The translations under genes and the position numbers were made by a program. The notes under the pieces were generated by a model. The model was not told the DNA's origin. It ran no database searches and saw only the letters and a program-made list of their open reading frames with translations. This document shows positions 28,237-37,867 of a stretch of 64,000 nt of DNA, one piece after another (the first letter of the stretch is position 1; every line of letters begins with the position of its first letter). The stretch lies in the NCBI RefSeq assembly GCF_002964575.1, contig NZ_POQQ01000046.1:1-64000 (forward strand), in the 5' to 3' direction. The DNA comes from Streptococcus suis. Lineage in GTDB: Bacteria; Bacillota; Bacilli; Lactobacillales; Streptococcaceae.

Positions 28237-30126
28237 ATGAACAATACAGAAATTGCAAAAAAAGTCATTGACGCCCTTGGCGGACGTGAGAACGTACGTA
28301 GTGTTGCCCACTGTGCGACTCGCCTTCGTGTCATGGTTGTTGATGAAGGAAAAATCGACAAGGATAGAGTCGAAGACATCGAAAAAGTACAAGGTGCTTT
28401 CTTCAACTCTGGTCAATACCAAATCATCTTTGGTACTGGTACAGTAAACAAAATCTACGATGAAGTCGTTGCCCTTGGTTTGCCAACAGCGACTACTGGT
28501 GAGCAAAAAGCGGAAGCTGCGAAACAAGGTAATGCATTCCAACGTGCAATCCGTACATTCGGTGACGTATTCGTTCCAATCATTCCTGCTATCGTAGCGA
28601 CTGGTCTTTTCATGGGTCTTCGTGGTCTTCTTGGAGCTCTTGGTTATACTCTTCCAGAAGATTTGAACGTTTACTCACAAATCTTGACAGATACAGCATT
28701 CATCGTATTGCCAGCCTTGGTAGTATGGTCAACCTTCCGTGTATTCGGTGGAAACCAAACAATCGGTATCGTTCTTGGTATGATGCTCATTGCGGGTCAA
28801 TTGCCAAACGCTTGGGTTGTAGCATCAGGTGGCGATGTGAAACCAACTATCTTCTTCGGTTTCATCCCAGTTGTAGGTTTGCAAGGTTCAGTATTGCCAG
28901 CCTTCATCGTCGGTTTGATTGGTGCTAAATTTGAAAAAGCTGTCCGCAAGGTTGTTCCAGAAGTTCTTGACCTCTTGGTAACACCATTCGTAACTCTCTT
29001 TGTTATGTCTATCCTTGGCTTATTTGTCATTGGTCCAGTCTTCCACGTGGTTGAAAACTACATCTTGGCTGGTACACAAGCTATCTTGAACTTGCCAATG
29101 GGTCTTGGTGGTCTCCTTATCGGTGGTGTTCACCAAGTTATCGTGGTATCAGGTGTTCACCATATCTTCAACTTCTTGGAAGCTCAATTGGTAGCAAACA
29201 CTGGTGCTAACCCATTCAACGCTATCATCACTGCAGCTATGACAGCACAAGGTGCTGCTACAGTAGCGGTTGGTGTGAAAACTAAAAATCCTAAATTGAA
29301 AGCTCTTGCTTTCCCAGCAGCTCTTTCTGCCTTCCTCGGTATTACTGAGCCAGCTATCTTCGGTGTTAACTTGCGTTTCCGTAAGCCATTCCTTCTTTCA
29401 TTGATTGCTGGTGCGATTGGTGGTGCAGTTGCGTCAATCCTTGGCCTTGCGGGCACAGGTATGGGTGTTACCATCATCCCAGGTTTGACACTTTATGCAG
29501 GTAATGGTCAGATTCTTCCATACATCTTCATGGTAGCTGTATCATTTGCCCTTGGTTTTGCTTTGACTTACTTCTTCGGTTATGAAGATGAGGAAAAAGA
29601 CGTAAAAAAGCCTAGCGCTTCAGCACAAGAAACAGCAAAAATGCTTGAAGAAGCAGAGACAGGACTTGTAGCTGAAGAAACTCTTGTATCTCCACTTTCA
29701 GGTGATGTTGTTGCTCTTGAAAATGTAAATGACCCAGTCTTCTCATCAGGAGCTATGGGTAAAGGTTTGGCAGTTAAGCCAATTGAAGGTGTTGTTTACG
29801 CTCCAGCAGATGCAGAAGTAACCATTGCTTTTGAAACAGGCCATGCTTACGGCTTGAAAACAGCTTCAGGTGCTGAAATCTTGATCCATATCGGTATTGA
29901 TACAGTATCAATGAACGGTAATGGATTTGAGAAATTGGTAGCAGCTGGCGACAAGGTAAAAGCTGGTACGCCACTTGCTAAATTCGATGCAGCTAAGATT
30001 GCTGAAGCAGGTCTTGATGATACAACCATGATCATCGTGACAAACACTGCAGACTTCACAGAAGTAACTCCACTTGCTGAGGGAACGATCACTCATGGTG
30101 TAGACTTCTTGAAAGTTGCTAAATAA
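28237..30126 (+). CDS. scrA: Sucrose-specific PTS transporter, EIIBCA
   Basis: ScrA imports and phosphorylates sucrose. The 629-residue protein has EIIB at the N-terminus (phospho-Cys C26 in VAHCATRL) and a membrane EIIC of about 10 helices (about 105-450). The substrate-region sequences GGVHQVIVVSGVHHIFNFLE and LGITEPAIFGVNLRF lie in EIIC. A fused EIIA completes it, with phospho-His H551 in ILIHIGIDTV. The start follows AAGGAGATTTTTGCAAG. It is divergent from scrB under shared operators. Confidence 0.96.
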   Translation: MNNTEIAKKVIDALGGRENVRSVAHCATRLRVMVVDEGKIDKDRVEDIEKVQGAFFNSGQYQIIFGTGTVNKIYDEVVALGLPTATTGEQKAEAAKQGNAFQRAIRTFGDVFVPIIPAIVATGLFMGLRGLLGALGYTLPEDLNVYSQILTDTAFIVLPALVVWSTFRVFGGNQTIGIVLGMMLIAGQLPNAWVVASGGDVKPTIFFGFIPVVGLQGSVLPAFIVGLIGAKFEKAVRKVVPEVLDLLVTPFVTLFVMSILGLFVIGPVFHVVENYILAGTQAILNLPMGLGGLLIGGVHQVIVVSGVHHIFNFLEAQLVANTGANPFNAIITAAMTAQGAATVAVGVKTKNPKLKALAFPAALSAFLGITEPAIFGVNLRFRKPFLLSLIAGAIGGAVASILGLAGTGMGVTIIPGLTLYAGNGQILPYIFMVAVSFALGFALTYFFGYEDEEKDVKKPSASAQETAKMLEEAETGLVAEETLVSPLSGDVVALENVNDPVFSSGAMGKGLAVKPIEGVVYAPADAEVTIAFETGHAYGLKTASGAEILIHIGIDTVSMNGNGFEKLVAAGDKVKAGTPLAKFDAAKIAEAGLDDTTMIIVTNTADFTEVTPLAEGTITHGVDFLKVAK

Positions 30127-30142
30127 TTTAGAAATTTAAAGG

Positions 30143-30166
30143 AAAAAGGCGGTAAGCCTTTTTCTT
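30143..30166 (+). terminator. scrA terminator
   Basis: AAAAAGGC / GCCTTTTT around GGTAA. Confidence 0.75.
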
Positions 30167-30179
30167 CTGTTTCTTTCTG

Positions 30180-30188
30180 TGGTATAAT
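30180..30188 (+). promoter_or_regulatory. scrK promoter (extended -10)
   Basis: TGGTATAAT with a poor -35, 30 bp before the gene. Confidence 0.5.
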
Positions 30189-30217
30189 AGAACAAATAAA
30201 AAATAGGAGACATTCAG

Positions 30218-31099
30218 ATGACAAAACTTTACGGAAGCTTGGAAGCTGGCGGTACGAAATTTGTTTGTGCGGTTGGTGATGAGAACTTTCAAGTAATTGA
30301 AAAAACACAATTTCCAACGACAACACCTTATGAGACCATTGAACGTACAGTAGAATTCTTCAAACGTTATGAAGACCGTTTGGCTGGTATTGCCATTGGT
30401 TCATTCGGTCCAATTGATATTGACCAAAACTCACAGACTTATGGTTTTATTACATCAACTCCAAAACCACACTGGTCAAACATTGATTTGCTTGGTTTGA
30501 TCGCCAAGGAATTTAATATCCCATTCTACTTTACAACTGATGTGAACTCATCAGCTTATGGAGAAACCTTGGTTCGTAAGGGTGTTAAGAGTCTGGTTTA
30601 CTATACTATCGGTACTGGTATCGGTGCTGGCGCTATCCAAAATGGTGAATTTATCGGCGGTTTGGGGCATACAGAAGCAGGTCATACTTATGTAGCTTTG
30701 CATCCTTATGATGTCAAGCATGAGTTTAATGGAACTTGCCCATTCCATAATGGTTGTTTAGAAGGATTGGCAGCGGGTCCTTCTCTTGAAGGTCGTACAG
30801 GTATTCGTGGTGAGTTGATTGAACTCAACTCAGATGTCTGGGATGTTCAAGCCTATTACATTGCCCAAGCAGCTGTTCAGGCAACTCTGCTCTACCGTCC
30901 TCAAGTCATTGTATTTGGTGGTGGCGTTATGGCACAAGAACACATGCTCAACCGTGTGCGTGAAAAATTCGTTGGTTTGATGAACGATTACCTTCCAACA
31001 CCTGATGTTAAAGAATACATTGTGACGCCTGCTGTTGCAGAAAATGGCTCAGCGACTCTTGGTAACTTTGCCTTGGCAAAACAAGTATCTGAAAAATAA
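30218..31099 (+). CDS. scrK: Fructokinase, ROK family
   Basis: ScrK phosphorylates the fructose released by ScrB. The 293-residue protein begins with the ROK ATP-binding motif LEAGGTKFVCAVG. It has the zinc-binding cluster GHTEAGHTYVALHPYD...CPFHNGCLEGLAAGPSL, in which the His and three Cys ligands can be seen, and IVFGGGVM. It has its own promoter and terminator after scrA, the standard streptococcal order. Confidence 0.94.
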   Translation: MTKLYGSLEAGGTKFVCAVGDENFQVIEKTQFPTTTPYETIERTVEFFKRYEDRLAGIAIGSFGPIDIDQNSQTYGFITSTPKPHWSNIDLLGLIAKEFNIPFYFTTDVNSSAYGETLVRKGVKSLVYYTIGTGIGAGAIQNGEFIGGLGHTEAGHTYVALHPYDVKHEFNGTCPFHNGCLEGLAAGPSLEGRTGIRGELIELNSDVWDVQAYYIAQAAVQATLLYRPQVIVFGGGVMAQEHMLNRVREKFVGLMNDYLPTPDVKEYIVTPAVAENGSATLGNFALAKQVSEK

Positions 31100-31102
31100 A
31101 GG

Positions 31103-31128
31103 AAAATCCGAGTTATTCGGATTTTTTT
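31103..31128 (+). terminator. scrK terminator
   Basis: AAAATCCGA / TCGGATTTT around GTTAT, then TTT. Confidence 0.8.
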
Positions 31129-31284
31129 GTGGCTAAAAAGCTGGTGCGAAAGGATGTAAGGGAAAGACTCTTGTAAAGACGAAGAGGTAAAGACGAAGAA
31201 GGGAATAGGATTCCTATCATCCAACATAGAATTAGGCAAATACTGCTCAAGTATGGTATAATAGGTTTTTGAAAGGACTAACTT

Positions 31285-31947
31285 ATGATTAGAAAAGAGA
31301 AAAGATTTCCGCTAGTAGCTGATAATGAAGTGCTAGTAGGAGTAAATCCAATTATGAGTTTATATGATGAAAGCGACTTGATTAGTAATATCAAGGGGCC
31401 TTATCAAGAAAAAGAATTTGCTGGTGTATCATCTAGTCAGCCAGCGATAAGAGAGACTGGTCGCCTTGTGACAGACGATGACCTCTTGCCTCCACTCTTT
31501 GAGGCCAAATCCAGTCATTATTCGCGGAGAGAGCGTCTGCAACAATATACCCAAGCCAAACCAACTCAGGTTAAGACTCAGGGTCAAGTGGCCCGTGAGC
31601 AAGCCCGTGAGGATTTGAAGAAGAAACGGTCTGCAACCTACCTGAGAGATGAAAAACCAACGCCGGCCAAGGTCTTTGTCAAGCCACCTGTTAGCCCAAC
31701 ACCAGAGGTGAAGGCAGGAACCTTGTCCCACTTGGCAGATAAGCTTCGTCAGACAGACTATATCTTGGCAGATATTCCTGCGGTCTATTCCTTGAAAAAA
31801 GAGGATCGTGAGCAGGAGCAACCGGTGAGAAAAAATTCCTATGACTTTTTGAAGAAAAGCCAGGTTTATAACTATCCTGAGCGCCAGCAACAAAGAGATC
31901 GTCGCATTGCACAGGAATTAAATTTAACAACTATAGAAGAGGACTAA
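31285..31947 (+). CDS. Conserved unknown protein upstream of murC, largely disordered
   Basis: The 220-residue protein is hydrophilic, rich in Gln, Glu, Lys and Pro, and has no membrane helix, signal peptide or known domain that I recognise. Blocks that look conserved are the start ([20 protein letters not shown]), a middle helix ([16 protein letters not shown]) and the end ([19 protein letters not shown]). It has an extended -10 (TATGGTATAAT) about 30 bp upstream and is followed 2 bp later by murC, so it is the first gene of a murC operon. A similar gene precedes murC in pneumococcus from memory. Function unknown; a role tied to wall synthesis is inferred from position only. Confidence 0.75.
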   Translation: MIRKEKRFPLVADNEVLVGVNPIMSLYDESDLISNIKGPYQEKEFAGVSSSQPAIRETGRLVTDDDLLPPLFEAKSSHYSRRERLQQYTQAKPTQVKTQGQVAREQAREDLKKKRSATYLRDEKPTPAKVFVKPPVSPTPEVKAGTLSHLADKLRQTDYILADIPAVYSLKKEDREQEQPVRKNSYDFLKKSQVYNYPERQQQRDRRIAQELNLTTIEED

Positions 31948-31948
31948 C

Positions 31949-33280
31949 ATGACAAAAACCTATCATTTTATCGGAATTAAAGGTTCAGGCATGAGTGCCT
32001 TGGCACTGATGTTGCACCAAATGGGCTACAAGGTTCAGGGAAGTGATGTAGAGAAATACTACTTCACTCAACGTGGCTTGGAACAAGCAGGTATCGACAT
32101 TTTACCTTTCGATGAGAAAAATATCACGGCTGATGTTGAACTAATCGCTGGAAATGCCTTCCGTCCAGATAACAATGTGGAGATTGCATTTGCCGATGCA
32201 CAGGGCTTTAGCTACAAACGCTACCATGAATTCTTGGGTGAATTTATGAAGGGCTTTACCAGCCTTGGTGTAGCAGGTGCCCACGGTAAGACATCAACGA
32301 CAGGACTTTTGGCCCATGTGATGCGCAATATCACAGACACCTCTTTCCTGATTGGAGATGGAACAGGTCGTGGCTCAGCCAATGCCCAGTATTTTGTCTT
32401 TGAGTCAGATGAGTATGAGCGCCATTTTGCCCCTTACTATCCTGAGTACAGCATCATTACTAACATTGACTTTGATCATCCAGATTACTTCACCAGCCTA
32501 GAGGATGTCTTTAACGCCTTTAACGATTATGCCAAACAAGTCAAAAAAGGTCTGTTTGTCTATGGTGAAGACGAGCAGCTGCGTCGGATTACGGCTAATG
32601 CCCCAATCTACTACTACGGAACAGGTCCAGACAATGACTTTGTAGCCTATGATTTGAAACCATCGACGACTGGTTCACAGTTCAAGGTCCGTCACAAAGA
32701 ACAAGAATTGGGAGAGTTCCAAATTCCAACCTTTGGCAAGCACAATGTCATGAATGCAACAGCCGTTATTGCTAACCTTCACATGGCTGGTTTTGATTTG
32801 AGCTTGGTTGCAGAGCACTTGAAGACCTTTGCAGGTGTCAAACGCCGCTTTACAGAGAAGGTTGTCAACGATACAGTCATCATTGATGACTTTGCCCACC
32901 ATCCAACAGAAATCATTGCGACCATTGACGCGGCTCGTCAGAAGTATCCAAGCAAGGAGTTGGTAGCTATTTTCCAACCTCACACCTTTACGCGAACCAT
33001 TGCCCTTTTGGATGAATTTGCGGAAGCCCTAAATGGAGCAGACGCTGTTTACTTGGCACAGATTTACGGTTCGGCGCGTGAAACAGATAATGGTCAGGTT
33101 AAGGTAGAAGATCTGGCAGCTAAAATCAATAAAAAAGGTGGTCTGGTTACTGTCGAAAATACCTCGCCGCTTTTGGATCATGACAATGCTGTCTATGTAT
33201 TTATGGGGGCTGGAGATATTCAGTCTTATGAGTATTCATTTGAAAGATTGCTTTCCAGCTTGACAAATAATGTTCAATAA
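31949..33280 (+). CDS. murC: UDP-N-acetylmuramate--L-alanine ligase
   Basis: MurC adds the first amino acid, L-alanine, to UDP-MurNAc in the cytoplasmic phase of peptidoglycan synthesis. The 443-residue protein has an N-terminal Rossmann domain ([14 protein letters not shown]), the ATP-binding GAHGKTSTT (about 111-119), the Mur motif DFDHPDYF, and FAHHPTEI near residue 313. Starts with ATG overlapping the preceding operon gene spacing of 1 bp, with AGAGGAC as ribosome binding site. Confidence 0.97.
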   Translation: MTKTYHFIGIKGSGMSALALMLHQMGYKVQGSDVEKYYFTQRGLEQAGIDILPFDEKNITADVELIAGNAFRPDNNVEIAFADAQGFSYKRYHEFLGEFMKGFTSLGVAGAHGKTSTTGLLAHVMRNITDTSFLIGDGTGRGSANAQYFVFESDEYERHFAPYYPEYSIITNIDFDHPDYFTSLEDVFNAFNDYAKQVKKGLFVYGEDEQLRRITANAPIYYYGTGPDNDFVAYDLKPSTTGSQFKVRHKEQELGEFQIPTFGKHNVMNATAVIANLHMAGFDLSLVAEHLKTFAGVKRRFTEKVVNDTVIIDDFAHHPTEIIATIDAARQKYPSKELVAIFQPHTFTRTIALLDEFAEALNGADAVYLAQIYGSARETDNGQVKVEDLAAKINKKGGLVTVENTSPLLDHDNAVYVFMGAGDIQSYEYSFERLLSSLTNNVQ

Positions 33281-33290
33281 GAAGAAAGAC

Positions 33291-33312
33291 GGAGGCCTAT
33301 GGCCCCTGTTTT
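33291..33312 (+). terminator. Possible weak terminator after murC
   Basis: GGAGGCC / GGCCCCT with a TAT loop is followed by GTTTTTC. The stem is short and partly mismatched. Confidence 0.4.
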
Positions 33313-33334
33313 TCCGCTATTTAGGGGGATGTTT

Positions 33335-33817
33335 ATGGAGATTCGTTTTGCTCGACTATCAGATCTAGACCAGGTTCTGGAACTTGAAACTGCTAATTTT
33401 TCCAAAGAAGAACGGATTTCGGAGCAGGTTCTGGCAACCTTTTTAAGAGAAGTACCGCAGACTTGCTTGGTCATGGAAGTAGAGGGCCAATTAGCAGGCT
33501 TTATCCTGGCCAGTCCATGGGCCTCTGCCACAGTTACAGATGAAATTTTCTATCTGGAGTCTGGTCAGTTGCCGACAGGTCAACACCTGGCTATAGCTAG
33601 CCTATCAGTAGCTCCCAACTATCAAGGCCAGGGGATAGGGACCCTCTTGCTTGCAGGTCTAAAAGAAGTAGCTGTCCAAGGAAACTATCAAGGGATTGCC
33701 CTGACCTGTAAGGAGAGCCTGATCAAGTATTACCAAATCAATCAATTTGAGGACCAGGGACCTTCACAATCTCAATTTGGAGGAAAAACCTGGTATGATA
33801 TGTATTGGAAAGCTTGA
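33335..33817 (+). CDS. GNAT family N-acetyltransferase
   Basis: The 160-residue protein has the GNAT fold signatures: IRFARLSDLDQVLELETANF at the start, and the acetyl-CoA loop SVAPNYQGQGIGTLLLAGL (about 91-109). The acceptor is unknown. The gene lies between murC and mltG, a conserved streptococcal order, so a wall-related or ribosomal-protein substrate is possible. Start at 33335 is chosen because AGGGGG lies 6 bases upstream; an ATG at 33299 has GGAGG close by but lies within a hairpin. Confidence 0.85.
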   Translation: MEIRFARLSDLDQVLELETANFSKEERISEQVLATFLREVPQTCLVMEVEGQLAGFILASPWASATVTDEIFYLESGQLPTGQHLAIASLSVAPNYQGQGIGTLLLAGLKEVAVQGNYQGIALTCKESLIKYYQINQFEDQGPSQSQFGGKTWYDMYWKA

Positions 33818-33891
33818 TATAAAGGGAATTTCTTGCATTTCCTAGGCCTTTGAGATATAATGTATAGTAACTGTGTGAAAGGAGCGATAGC

Positions 33892-35694
33892 GTGACAAAG
33901 GATACGAATGAAAATAACACGCAGTCTTCAAGTTTTCGCGATCAGATTTTGCGGGATTTGGAAGAATTGAAATTAAAACGTTTGGCAGACCAGGCCATCA
34001 AAGGTCAGACGGAACAACCAAACCAAGTGAAGGTTGACCAGCAAATAGAATTCCCTGCGGAACCAGTTAGCCAAAGAGAAACCATTCCAGTTGGAGAAAT
34101 GACTTATCCGGAGACCTATTTGGCAGAGGAAGGTCAAGAAAATCTTGAAGAAGAGGTTGAGGAAATCATTCCATCAGAGCCTGTTGTTGAGACGGAAGAC
34201 CTTGTTGTCGAGAAGGAAGAAGTACCAACTTCGGCTCCAGTGACCCAAGATACAGTCGAACGCAATCTGGAAGAGTTGAGAAGATTGGTTGCAGCGAATA
34301 CCACTGGTTTTGAAAATGAACCATCACCAGTTGCGACTCCAGAAACAGAAGTTGAACCCAGCTTAGAAGAGACATTTGTTGATTTTCCAGTAGAAGATGT
34401 TTCAGCAGTGACTGGTGATACAGAAATCATCTCCCTAGAAGATACCCTTCTAGCTTCAAAAATCAATGAAACGCCTGCAGAAAAGTCAGAAGAGCCAGTA
34501 GTTGCAACAGCCCTGCCATCTAGGAAGAATCTATCGAATAAGAGCAGTCTTCAACGTCGCAAGAAACAAGACAAGGCAGCCAAGCGCATCGTATCGGTGA
34601 TCATGTCTTTGATTCTCCTAGTGGTAGTTGTGACGGGAATTGCAGGGTATATGTGGATCAAATCCAGCTTAGAGCCTGTTAATGCAAAAGCTACAGAAGC
34701 TGTTCAGGTTGAAATTCCAGAAGGCTCCTCTACTTTAGAAATCGGTAAGATCTTGGTAGACAACCAGCTGGTGAAGAATGCAACGGTCTTTAATTACTAT
34801 TCAAAAATCAAGAGCTATAATAACTTCCAAAGCGGTTATTACAATTTGAAGCAAAGCATGTCGGTTGACGATATTGCAAAAGCCTTACAAGAAAGTGGGA
34901 CTCCGACTCCTCAGAAAGAGCCGGCAGGTAAAATCTTGATCGTCGAAGGGTATACACTGACTCAAATCTCACAGGCTATTACCAATAATACCAAGACAGA
35001 AGATAAGAACGATAAGACACCATTCACTTCAGAAGAATTTATGGCGACAGTGACCAACCCAGATTTCATCAATCGGATGGTAGCTGCCTATCCACAATTG
35101 TTTGCTAGCCTCCCAGCAGCAGATAGCGGTGTTATCTATCAATTAGAGGGTTACCTCTTCCCTGCTGTCTATGAATATACTGAAGAAACAACAATGGAAG
35201 AATTGGTTGAGCAAATGATTGCGGCAATGGATGCTCGTTTGCAACCATATTATGAAACCATTGCAGCTAAGAACTTGACGGTTAACGAAGTGCTGACTTT
35301 GGCCTCACTCGTTGAAAAAGAAGGTTCTACAGATGAGGATCGTCGCAATATTGCAAGTGTATTCTTCAACCGTCTCAATAATGAAATGCCTTTACAGTCT
35401 AATATTGCTATTCTTTATGCACAAGGCAAGCTTGGTCAAGAAACAACTTTGGCAGAGGATGCTGGAATTGATACCAACATTGATTCACCATATAACATCT
35501 ATTGGAGGGCTGGCTTGATGCCTGGTCCAGTAGATAGCCCAAGTGTATCAGCGATTGAAGCGGTTATCAATGCCAACACAACGGATTATCTTTACTTTGT
35601 GGCAGATGTAACAACAGGTACGGTTTACTATGCGAGAACAATCGAAGAACACGACCAAAACGTTGCTAAGTATGTCAACGCTCACTTAGAGTAA
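33892..35694 (+). CDS. mltG: Endolytic murein transglycosylase MltG
   Basis: MltG cuts nascent glycan strands and affects peripheral wall growth in streptococci. The 600-residue protein has a long acidic cytoplasmic N-terminus (1-230, rich in Glu, Val, Pro and Thr), a membrane helix (about 234-256), then a LysM-like segment and the YceG catalytic domain. LEGYLFPAVYEY and the catalytic Glu in SLVEKEGST (E475) are present. The start is GTG with AAAGGAG upstream. The long cytoplasmic tail is a streptococcal feature; its partners are not known from sequence. Confidence 0.95.
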   Translation: MTKDTNENNTQSSSFRDQILRDLEELKLKRLADQAIKGQTEQPNQVKVDQQIEFPAEPVSQRETIPVGEMTYPETYLAEEGQENLEEEVEEIIPSEPVVETEDLVVEKEEVPTSAPVTQDTVERNLEELRRLVAANTTGFENEPSPVATPETEVEPSLEETFVDFPVEDVSAVTGDTEIISLEDTLLASKINETPAEKSEEPVVATALPSRKNLSNKSSLQRRKKQDKAAKRIVSVIMSLILLVVVVTGIAGYMWIKSSLEPVNAKATEAVQVEIPEGSSTLEIGKILVDNQLVKNATVFNYYSKIKSYNNFQSGYYNLKQSMSVDDIAKALQESGTPTPQKEPAGKILIVEGYTLTQISQAITNNTKTEDKNDKTPFTSEEFMATVTNPDFINRMVAAYPQLFASLPAADSGVIYQLEGYLFPAVYEYTEETTMEELVEQMIAAMDARLQPYYETIAAKNLTVNEVLTLASLVEKEGSTDEDRRNIASVFFNRLNNEMPLQSNIAILYAQGKLGQETTLAEDAGIDTNIDSPYNIYWRAGLMPGPVDSPSVSAIEAVINANTTDYLYFVADVTTGTVYYARTIEEHDQNVAKYVNAHLE

Positions 35695-35710
35695 ATTAGA
35701 AATTTATAAC

Positions 35711-35744
35711 AAAATTATGTGGATTTCCACATAATTTTGTTTTC
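35711..35744 (+). terminator. mltG terminator
   Basis: AAAATTATGTGG / CCACATAATTTT with an ATTT loop is followed by GTTTTC. Confidence 0.75.
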
Positions 35745-35775
35745 ACAGAAAATGATAGAAAGAAAAGGAAATATA

Positions 35776-36258
35776 ATGGCAGAAAAAACCTATCCAATGA
35801 CCTTGGAAGAAAAAGAAAAATTAGAAAAAGAATTGGAAGAGCTTAAGCTTGTCCGTCGTCCAGAAATCGTAGAGCGTATTAAAATTGCACGTTCTTATGG
35901 AGACCTCTCAGAAAACTCTGAGTACGAAGCGGCTAAAGATGAGCAAGCCTTTGTTGAAGGTCAAATTTCAACGATTGAAACCAAAATTCGCTATGCTGAG
36001 ATTGTCAACAGCGATGCCGTTGCTGCAGATGAAGTAGCGATTGGTAAAACCGTTACAGTTCAAGAAGTCGGTGAGACGGAAGAGGAAGTTTACCACATTG
36101 TTGGTGCTGCGGGTGCAGATGCCTTTGCAAGTAAGATTTCTAACGAAAGCCCAATCGGTCATGCCTTGATTGGTAAGAAGACAGGAGATGTGGCTATGAT
36201 TGAAACACCTGCTGGCAGCTACGAAGTTAAAATCTTGAAAGTTGAAAAAACAAAATAA
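35776..36258 (+). CDS. greA: Transcription elongation factor GreA
   Basis: GreA stimulates RNA polymerase to cleave backtracked RNA. The 160-residue protein has the coiled-coil N-terminus with the acidic tip ([24 protein letters not shown]) and the C-terminal FKBP-like domain ([25 protein letters not shown]). The start at 35776 follows AAAGGAAATATA; an upstream in-frame extension to 35719 contains the mltG terminator and is rejected. Confidence 0.97.
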   Translation: MAEKTYPMTLEEKEKLEKELEELKLVRRPEIVERIKIARSYGDLSENSEYEAAKDEQAFVEGQISTIETKIRYAEIVNSDAVAADEVAIGKTVTVQEVGETEEEVYHIVGAAGADAFASKISNESPIGHALIGKKTGDVAMIETPAGSYEVKILKVEKTK

Positions 36259-36264
36259 GGTGTG

Positions 36265-36293
36265 GAGAGAGTCGAATGATTCTCTCTTTTTTG
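36265..36293 (+). terminator. greA terminator
   Basis: GAGAGA-TC / GA-TCTCTC around GAAT, then TTTTTT. Confidence 0.7.
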
Positions 36294-36301
36294 CATTAGA
36301 A

Positions 36302-36526
36302 AACAACCATCCGACCAGATGGTTGTTCAGAACGCAGACAAACTCCTAAAAATACAAAAAATTGAAGAAGTTTGTGAATGATAGCAAGTCATTAAACTCT
36401 TAGAAACGTTGATATTTCGGTGGTTCTGAGAGTTTTTATTTTCAACATAAAGAAAAAAGATTGAAGAAAATTGTCCAAAATGGACTTTTTCCTCAATCTG
36501 AACAACTATCTGACCAGATGGTTGTT
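36302..36526. repeat. Hairpin cluster between greA and yidC, bounded by twin stems
   Basis: Two nearly identical hairpins (arms AACAACCATC/GATGGTTGTT at 36302-36327 and AACAACTATC/GATGGTTGTT at 36501-36526, both with a GACCA loop) bound the region. Between them are ACAAACT/AGTTTGT (about 36339-36377) and a terminator-like ACTCTTAGAA/TTCTGAGAGT followed by TTTTATTTT (36396-36437). The minus-strand yidC terminator is listed separately. No gene is seen. Confidence 0.65.
36453..36498 (-). terminator. yidC terminator
   Basis: On the minus strand a long stem (GATTGAGGAAAA paired with TTTTCTTCAATC, plus GTCC/GGAC near the loop) is followed by TTTTTT. Confidence 0.75.
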
Positions 36527-36531
36527 ATTGT

Positions 36532-37449
36532 TTATCTAGACCGTTGTTTGCCAGCATTACGATTGGTTTTCTTAGAAGCTTTTTCTTCAATGATGGCAGA
36601 TGCTTTTGGAGTAACATCTTTTACTGTAGATTTGTAAGGTTTTGGCGGGTTGTTCTTAAATTCTTCCTCTACCTTAGCGCGAACTTTTGGCTTGAGGATG
36701 AAGTTGGTCAAGGCTTGTTGGACAAGTCCAATCATACCACCGACTACCCAGTAAAGAGTGACACCTGCTGGGGAAGTCCAGGAGAAGATGACAATCATGA
36801 TTGGGTTCATATAGGCGACAGTTTGCATTTGCTTTTTCTGCTCTTCATCCATCCCCACCTGCATCAGCATGGATTGGGCATAGTAGAGGATACCAGCTAC
36901 AGCAGTTAGAATCATACTTGGTTGACCAAGAGGAATTCCCAGGAATGTCGCTTCGGAAATACCTGGTGTGTAGCGGGCTGCGTAGAAGAGGGCAGTGAAG
37001 AATGGCATTTGGATGAGCAGTGGAAGACAGCCCATACCGCCAAACATGCTGACACCGTATTGTTTTTGCGCCGCAAAGAATTCTTGCTGGGCAGCCAATT
37101 GTTCCTCTTGCGAACTTGCATTTTTCATGCGTTCTTGGATAGGTCCCAAGATTGGCTTGAGGTAGTTCATTTTTTCTGACTGATAGGTTGACTTCCATGA
37201 TTGGTAGATACCCAATGGCATGATGAGGAAGCGGACAATCAGGGTCACTACAATGATAGCCACACCAAATCCTAAACCTTGGTTTTCAGCGAAGAAGGTG
37301 ATTAGGTTCCCCATTGGTTCAACCAGATAGTTGTAAACCCATCCTTCACCGGTTGGAACACCCTTGCCATCTGTTTTGACACATCCAGCTAAAAATACAA
37401 GGCTGGCAAGAGCCATACTGCCTAAGAGGAGACGTTTATTCTTTTTCAA
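36532..37449 (-). CDS. yidC: Membrane protein insertase YidC (lipoprotein type)
   Basis: YidC inserts and folds membrane proteins, alone or with SecYEG. The 305-residue protein has a lipoprotein signal (LASLVFLAGC, lipidated Cys near 23), five membrane helices, and a very basic C-terminal tail. The region with MGGMGCLPLLIQMPFFTALFYAARY is typical. The basic tail (KKTNRNAGKQRSR at the end) suggests the YidC2-like, ribosome-binding paralogue. The start codon is TTG at 37449 with AAGGA upstream; no in-frame ATG fits the signal peptide. The promoter is good (TTGAAA-N17-TAAAAT on the minus strand, 37484-37512). Confidence 0.94.
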   Translation of the reverse strand: MKKNKRLLLGSMALASLVFLAGCVKTDGKGVPTGEGWVYNYLVEPMGNLITFFAENQGLGFGVAIIVVTLIVRFLIMPLGIYQSWKSTYQSEKMNYLKPILGPIQERMKNASSQEEQLAAQQEFFAAQKQYGVSMFGGMGCLPLLIQMPFFTALFYAARYTPGISEATFLGIPLGQPSMILTAVAGILYYAQSMLMQVGMDEEQKKQMQTVAYMNPIMIVIFSWTSPAGVTLYWVVGGMIGLVQQALTNFILKPKVRAKVEEEFKNNPPKPYKSTVKDVTPKASAIIEEKASKKTNRNAGKQRSR

Positions 37450-37515
37450 ATCGATACATTCCTTTTAATACATGATAGATTCTATTTTACTGTTTTTATG
37501 CACAATTTTCAAGTT

Positions 37516-37797
37516 TTACCTATGGCTGACCTGAAAATCATGGTAGTCTTCGAAATTCGCTAGGGTCACATCCAAATAGCTCACTTTTGCCATACGTGAG
37601 GGCCCTTTTCGGACTTCATGGATAAAATGGCTGAGCTTCTCAGCGTTCTCGGATTGAGCCAGGATGGTGACTGTTCCATCTTCATTGTTCCAAACCCTGC
37701 CGAAGATGTCTCCGATTTCCACTGCTAAAAATTGAACAGCCCAGCGAAAACCAACTCCCTGCACCCGACCAGATGCAATCATTTTAACCTTTCTCAT
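37516..37797 (-). CDS. acyP: Acylphosphatase
   Basis: The 93-residue protein hydrolyses acyl phosphates. It has the family signature MIASGRVQGVGFRWAVQFLAVEIG with the catalytic Arg in GVGFRW (about 18), and the catalytic Asn in the GRVWNNEDGTV loop. The length is normal. It lies just upstream of yidC on the same strand, an order common in streptococci, but yidC has its own promoter. Confidence 0.94.
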   Translation of the reverse strand: MRKVKMIASGRVQGVGFRWAVQFLAVEIGDIFGRVWNNEDGTVTILAQSENAEKLSHFIHEVRKGPSRMAKVSYLDVTLANFEDYHDFQVSHR

Positions 37798-37867
37798 AAG
37801 TTTCTCCTTTTGACAAGACCTTTACTTTATTATATCATTGTTGGGTAAGAAAGAAAATGAGGAAATT

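Noticed and set aside
31174..31201. Short tandem GTAAAGACGAAGA repeat as a regulatory array
   Set aside because: There are only two copies, they lie before the promoter of the next gene, and no symmetry is seen.
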